Assembly (NCBI GenBank): GCA_020853075.1
Contig: JADYZS010000144.1
Coordinates: 1 to 17,242 of the forward strand
Origin: Anaerolineae bacterium
Lineage (GTDB): Bacteria > Chloroflexota > Anaerolineae > JADYZS01
Direction of reading: 5' to 3'
DNA length: 17,242 nt
Shown: positions 14,081 to 17,242 of the stretch, in pieces
Layout of the letters: each line of letters begins with the position of its first letter
Position numbering within the stretch: position 1 is the first letter of the stretch
Position numbers and translations under genes: made by a program
The notes under the pieces: model-generated
The model's input: only the letters and a program-made list of their open reading frames with translations
Told to the model about the DNA's origin: nothing
Database searches by the model: none

Positions 14081-16042
14081 ATGATGTTTCATGGTGGTGG
14101 TTGGTGGGCGTACCTGAGAAGCGACACAGAGCAGAAGCCGCCGCAGGTGGATCGTCGTCTCTTGTTTCGTGTGCTCGGCTATGCCCGCCCTTACTCAACA
14201 GTTGTCGTCTTTCTCCTTCTAATCATCGTTGCCACGTCTCTGATCCAACTGATTCCGCCGCTCTTGTATCGCGACCTCATTGATAACGTTCTGCCCCGGC
14301 GCGACGTGGCGCGCCTGAACCTGTTGGCGTTAGGGATGGTCGGCATTCCTATCCTCACCGGACTCATCGGCGTGGCAGAGCGGTATTTCAGCGCCCGCGT
14401 CGGCGAAGGGATCATCTACGACTTGCGCCGGCAGATGTACGATCACCTCCAGCGGATGTCGCTCCGCTTCTTCACCCACACGAAATCGGGGGAGATCGTC
14501 TCCCGCTTCAACAGCGACGTGGTCGGCGCGCAGAACGCCATCGTCGGTACGCTGCCCAGCATCGTCACGAACCTGATCACCCTCGTTTCTACCCTGGTGG
14601 TGATGATTTCCATTGAATGGCGTCTCGCACTCCTCTCAGTAGTGGTCCTGCCCGCCTTTCTCCTCCCGGCGCGCCGGGTCGGCACGACCCTGAGAGACAT
14701 CCGGCGACGGGGCCTGGAGTACAACGCCGACATGAGCAACATCATCAGCGAGACGTTGAGCATCAACGGCGCGCTCCTGGTGAAGACCTTCGCGCGGCAG
14801 CGCCAGGAGGTAGAACGCTTCGCGGTCACCAGCGGCAAGGTGCGAGACACAGGCGTGCGCCGCGCCCTGGTTGGGCAGTGGTTCTTCCTGGGTTTGAGCA
14901 TCGCCGGGGCCGTCGGCACCGCCCTCATTTACTGGGTAGGCGGGCATCTAGTACTCTCAGGGGCTATCACCGTGGGGAGCATCGTCGCCTTCGCCGCGTA
15001 TCTGATGCGGCTGTACGGGCCCATCTCGGCTCTCACGAACGTTCAGGTTGAGTTCATTACCTCTATGGTCAGTTTTGAGCGCGTCTTCGCCTACGTGGAC
15101 CTGCCAGTGGAGATCGCAGACCGTCCCGGTGCCATCACCCTAAAGGATGTGAACGGCCACGTCCGGTTTGAGGGCGTCTCTTTCGCCTACCAGGGTGGAG
15201 GCCCGCAGCCTCGTGAACCTGGCCCTCAGATAGTAAGCAGTTTCGTTGCGGGCCCGCCCGGAGATGGGAAAGGGAACGGCGATAAAAAAGAAAAAATGGA
15301 GATCGTGCCGGTCGTTCCTACCCGCCGGTGGGCGCTCCGGGATATCTCTTTTGACATCCGGCCGGGGCAACTGGTTGCCCTGGTGGGGCCGAGCGGCGCG
15401 GGCAAGACGACGATCACCTACCTTCTGCCGCGGCTCTACGATCCGACGGAAGGGCGAATCACCCTGGATGGACACGACCTGCGGGACGTGACCCAGGAGT
15501 CGCTGGCCCAGCAGATCGGCATGGTGACCCAGGAGACCTACCTGTTCCACGACACCATCCGCGCGAATCTCCTGTATGCTCGCCCCGACGCCGGCCAGGC
15601 CGACCTGGAAGCGGCCTGTCGCGCCGCGCACATCCACGATTTCATCGCCTCGCTGCCGGAAGGCTACGATACGGTCGTGGGCGAGCGGGGCTACCGGCTG
15701 AGCGGCGGCGAGAAGCAACGGCTCGCCATCGCCCGCGTGATCCTGAAGAACCCGCGTCTCCTCATTCTGGACGAGGCGACTTCCCACCTGGATTCTCAGA
15801 ACGAGGCGATCATCAAAGCGGCGTTAGTGCCGCTCTTCCAGGGCCGCACCAGCTTCGTCATCGCCCACCGCCTCTCCACCATACTGGCCGCAGATAAGAT
15901 TCTGGTTCTGGACGAAGGCCACCTGGTAGAAGAGGGAACGCACGGCGAACTCCTGGCGCGCGGCGGCCTCTATGCCCAACTCTACGAGACCCAATTCGGC
16001 CAGGAACTTGATGTGGCTGGACTGTCGGCCATCCACGAATAA
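14081..16042 (+). CDS. ABC exporter, fused membrane and ATPase domains (653 aa)
   Basis: Half-transporter of the MsbA/multidrug exporter type, which works as a homodimer or heterodimer in the inner membrane. An ABC_membrane domain with about six helices covers residues ~38-320, and an ATPase domain ~360-640. ATPase motifs: A-loop Tyr370, Walker A GPSGAGKT at 436-443, Q-loop Q484, signature LSGGEKQR at 540-547 (Glu for the usual Gln), Walker B LLILDEAT at 560-567 with catalytic Glu565, and switch His596. All catalytic residues are present. An unusual ~40-residue Gly/Pro/Lys-rich insert (372-412) separates the A-loop strand from the rest of the nucleotide-binding core. The first ~25 residues are a poorly conserved Gly-rich lead (MMFHGGGWW). 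The substrate cannot be inferred. It is the first gene of the plus-strand group, with the GNAT gene 10 nt behind it. Confidence 0.95.
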   Translation: MMFHGGGWWAYLRSDTEQKPPQVDRRLLFRVLGYARPYSTVVVFLLLIIVATSLIQLIPPLLYRDLIDNVLPRRDVARLNLLALGMVGIPILTGLIGVAERYFSARVGEGIIYDLRRQMYDHLQRMSLRFFTHTKSGEIVSRFNSDVVGAQNAIVGTLPSIVTNLITLVSTLVVMISIEWRLALLSVVVLPAFLLPARRVGTTLRDIRRRGLEYNADMSNIISETLSINGALLVKTFARQRQEVERFAVTSGKVRDTGVRRALVGQWFFLGLSIAGAVGTALIYWVGGHLVLSGAITVGSIVAFAAYLMRLYGPISALTNVQVEFITSMVSFERVFAYVDLPVEIADRPGAITLKDVNGHVRFEGVSFAYQGGGPQPREPGPQIVSSFVAGPPGDGKGNGDKKEKMEIVPVVPTRRWALRDISFDIRPGQLVALVGPSGAGKTTITYLLPRLYDPTEGRITLDGHDLRDVTQESLAQQIGMVTQETYLFHDTIRANLLYARPDAGQADLEAACRAAHIHDFIASLPEGYDTVVGERGYRLSGGEKQRLAIARVILKNPRLLILDEATSHLDSQNEAIIKAALVPLFQGRTSFVIAHRLSTILAADKILVLDEGHLVEEGTHGELLARGGLYAQLYETQFGQELDVAGLSAIHE

Positions 16043-16052
16043 CGGAGCGTTC

Positions 16053-16550
16053 ATGATTCGCATCTGCACCCCCGCCGACACCGAGGTTATGTACGAGATC
16101 GTCAACACCGCGGCCAAAGCCTACGCGGGAGTCATCCCACCCGACTGCTACCACGAGCCTTACATGCTGCTGGGTGAATTGCAGGCGGAGATGGCCGCCA
16201 TGACCTTCTTCGGCTGGGACGAGGCGGGCGAACTCCTGGGCTTCATGGGCATCCAGCCAGTGCGAGACGTGACTCTTATTCGCCACGCTTACGTGCGCCC
16301 AGAGCAGCAGGGGCAGGGCATTGGCGGCGCGCTTTTACGCGACTTGATAGGGCGCACACGCACACGCCGCTTGCTGGTAGGCACGTGGGCTGCTGCTCAC
16401 TGGGCCATCGCCTTCTACCAGCGCCACGGCTTTCGCCTTCTGCCGGACAAGGACGCGCTCTTGCAGACTTACTGGCACATACCGGCCAGGCAGGTCGCGA
16501 CCTCGGTAGTGCTGGGGCTAGATATCCCGAAGGCAGAAAAACTGAGGTGA
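16053..16550 (+). CDS. GNAT-family N-acetyltransferase (165 aa)
   Basis: Acetyl-CoA-dependent acyltransferase fold. Motif A is at residues 78-95, with HAYVRPEQQGQGIG carrying the Q/RxxGxG/A pyrophosphate-binding loop (Q86-G91). Motif B is AFYQRHGFRLL (120-130), with Tyr122 as a possible general acid. The length is typical. The acceptor (amine, peptide, antibiotic) is unknown. The start ATG 16053 is chosen because GGAG (16044-16047) lies 5 nt upstream, just after the exporter stop, and because the fold begins at MIRICTPADTEVMYEIV. The open frame further upstream shadows the end of the exporter. It probably shares the exporter's transcript. Its stop TGA overlaps the GTG start of the next gene. 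Confidence 0.92.
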   Translation: MIRICTPADTEVMYEIVNTAAKAYAGVIPPDCYHEPYMLLGELQAEMAAMTFFGWDEAGELLGFMGIQPVRDVTLIRHAYVRPEQQGQGIGGALLRDLIGRTRTRRLLVGTWAAAHWAIAFYQRHGFRLLPDKDALLQTYWHIPARQVATSVVLGLDIPKAEKLR

Positions 16551-16783
16551 GCAAGGCGCAAAGGCCCTTTGATTCGCGCCGCCACTCCCAACAGACCCAG
16601 AAACGGCTCATTCTGGGCGGCGTTCTTCTCCTGGTCGTCGTGGGCGGCGGCCTCATCCTGGTCATCTACGGCCCGGCAGCCGCGGTGACCGGCCTCGGCT
16701 GCATCGGCGTCGGCTTGGGGCTCTTCGGACTCATCTGGGGCTTTCTCAAGTTGTTGGAACAGGTGGGGGGTAGTGAAGAATAG
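16547..16783 (+). CDS. Small two-helix membrane protein of unknown function (78 aa)
   Basis: Not recognised as a known family. It starts at GTG 16547 in a GTGA overlap with the GNAT stop (16547-16550), indicating translational coupling; no strong Shine-Dalgarno precedes it. A basic, hydrophilic N-terminus (residues 1-20, with R, K, Q and H) is followed by two hydrophobic segments, about 21-40 (LILGGVLLLVVVGGGLILVI) and 45-67 (AVTGLGCIGVGLGLFGLIWG and on), both Gly-rich, and a short acidic tail ending GGSEE. The positive-inside rule places the N-terminus in the cytoplasm, giving a helical hairpin. Its position after an ABC exporter suggests a membrane role, but nothing specific is shown. Confidence 0.75.
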   Translation: MSKAQRPFDSRRHSQQTQKRLILGGVLLLVVVGGGLILVIYGPAAAVTGLGCIGVGLGLFGLIWGFLKLLEQVGGSEE

Positions 16784-16785
16784 AC

Positions 16786-16801
16786 CAGCCGGCGACGGCT
16801 G
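16786..16801 (+). other. Small GC-rich hairpin with GCGA tetraloop before the thioesterase
   Basis: CAGCCG-GCGA-CGGCTG: a perfect 6-bp stem closed by a GNRA-type tetraloop, 2 nt after the membrane-protein stop and 2 nt before the AAGGAG of the next gene. It has no U-run, so it is not an intrinsic terminator. It might affect translation or RNA stability. Confidence 0.4.
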
Positions 16802-16822
16802 AGAAGGAGCATCCCTCCCGCT

Positions 16823-17242
16823 ATGACGACCAACGCCCTCCCTTCTCCCGACACCTTCCCGATGAAGGTTCCTATCACCATTCGCTTTCGCGACCTGGAT
16901 GCGATGGGGCACGTCAACAACTCCGTCTATATTACCTACCTTGAGGAAGCGCGCGTCGCCTATTACCGTCTCCTCACCGGCCACGAACTTGACCCCGCCA
17001 CCTTTGATTTCGTGATCGCCGAAATCACTTGCACCTATCGCTCGCCTGCTCACCTGGGCGAGATTCTTGAGGTGGCGATTCGCGTCAGCGAGGTGCGGAG
17101 CCGCAGTTTCGTCTTTGAGTATGTCATCACCGAGCGAGAGAGCAAACGCCTGGTGGCAACGGGGCGGAGCGTGCAGGTGGCTTACGACTACACGGCGGGC
17201 CAGGTCAAGACACTGAGCGATGAGATGATAGCCCGCATGGAA
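16823..17242 (+). CDS. Acyl-CoA thioesterase, hotdog fold, 4HBT type (partial)
   Basis: 140 codons run to the right edge without a stop. The N-terminal helix motif RFRDLDAMGHVNNSVYITYL with EEAR at residues 21-44 is the signature of the 4-hydroxybenzoyl-CoA thioesterase/YbgC group. D26 corresponds to the catalytic Asp17 of Pseudomonas 4HBT. The following strands (ITCTYRSPAHLGEILEV, SRSFVFEYVI, ATGRSVQVAYD) complete a single hotdog. Family members of this size (~130-150 aa) act as tetramers and hydrolyse acyl-CoA; chain length or aromatic preference is not evident. The start is ATG 16823. AAGGAG (16804-16809) lies 13 nt upstream, rather far. ATG 16862 is an alternative but has no ribosome-binding site. 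Probably the fourth gene of the exporter transcript. Confidence 0.9.
   Translation, partial: MTTNALPSPDTFPMKVPITIRFRDLDAMGHVNNSVYITYLEEARVAYYRLLTGHELDPATFDFVIAEITCTYRSPAHLGEILEVAIRVSEVRSRSFVFEYVITERESKRLVATGRSVQVAYDYTAGQVKTLSDEMIARME

Noticed and set aside
13910..14092. Extension of the HAD gene to 14092 and of the exporter to 14012
   Set aside because: Both extensions run through the divergent promoter region. Good ribosome-binding sites support 13909 and 14081.
15281..15297. AAAAAAG followed by AAAAAA in the exporter as a -1 frameshift site
   Set aside because: The heptamer is out of phase (read as AAA|AAA|G), and the zero frame gives a complete exporter. Only transcript slippage remains conceivable.

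Overview
GC-rich bacterial DNA with no rRNA, tRNA, IS element or CRISPR array visible. The gene content (zinc-ribbon/class III cyclase/ATPase/TPR giants, a cyclic-nucleotide-binding histidine kinase, a fused ABC exporter) is most like Chloroflexota (Anaerolineae-type) genomes. This is a judgement from protein style, not from a search.

Layout. Two gene groups diverge from a 171-bp control region (13910-14080) that holds two back-to-back sigma70-like promoters. The minus-strand group is one long, tightly packed run: HAD hydrolase (13909-13166), pterin carbinolamine dehydratase (13169-12828), cyclic-nucleotide-binding histidine kinase (12814-11420), full-length cyclase-ATPase-TPR protein (11341-7637), a second, broken cyclase-ATPase (7584-5668), three free-standing TPR proteins (5671-3896, 3784-2015, 2007-364), and a NUDIX hydrolase that runs off the left edge (333-1). 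Many junctions are 4-base GTGA/ATGA stop-start overlaps or gaps under 15 nt. The longest gaps are 78, 52 and 30 nt, and no intrinsic terminator is seen. The plus-strand group is an ABC exporter (14081-16042), a GNAT acetyltransferase (16053-16550), a small two-helix membrane protein (16547-16783) and a hotdog thioesterase that runs off the right edge (16823-17242). No stretch above 300 bases lacks a gene.

Main interest. The region 364-11341 looks like a family of modular cyclase-ATPase-TPR receptors being duplicated and taken apart. One copy is intact (1234 aa). The second has an in-frame TAA exactly where its paralogue has a Gln in the ATPase domain, and its TPR half is a separate reading frame joined by a GTGA overlap. 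Two more TPR-only genes follow that start at the same homologous boundary, and a 37-codon relic of yet another TPR C-terminus is wedged between two of them. Both cyclase domains keep the metal-binding Asp residues and the transition-state Asn/Arg, but both positions that read the purine base are non-canonical (Gln and Leu). The upstream histidine kinase has a cyclic-nucleotide-binding domain with its phosphate-binding Glu and Arg intact. A working model, inferred only, is a second-messenger circuit in which TPR modules sense signals, the cyclase makes a nucleotide, and the kinase reads it.
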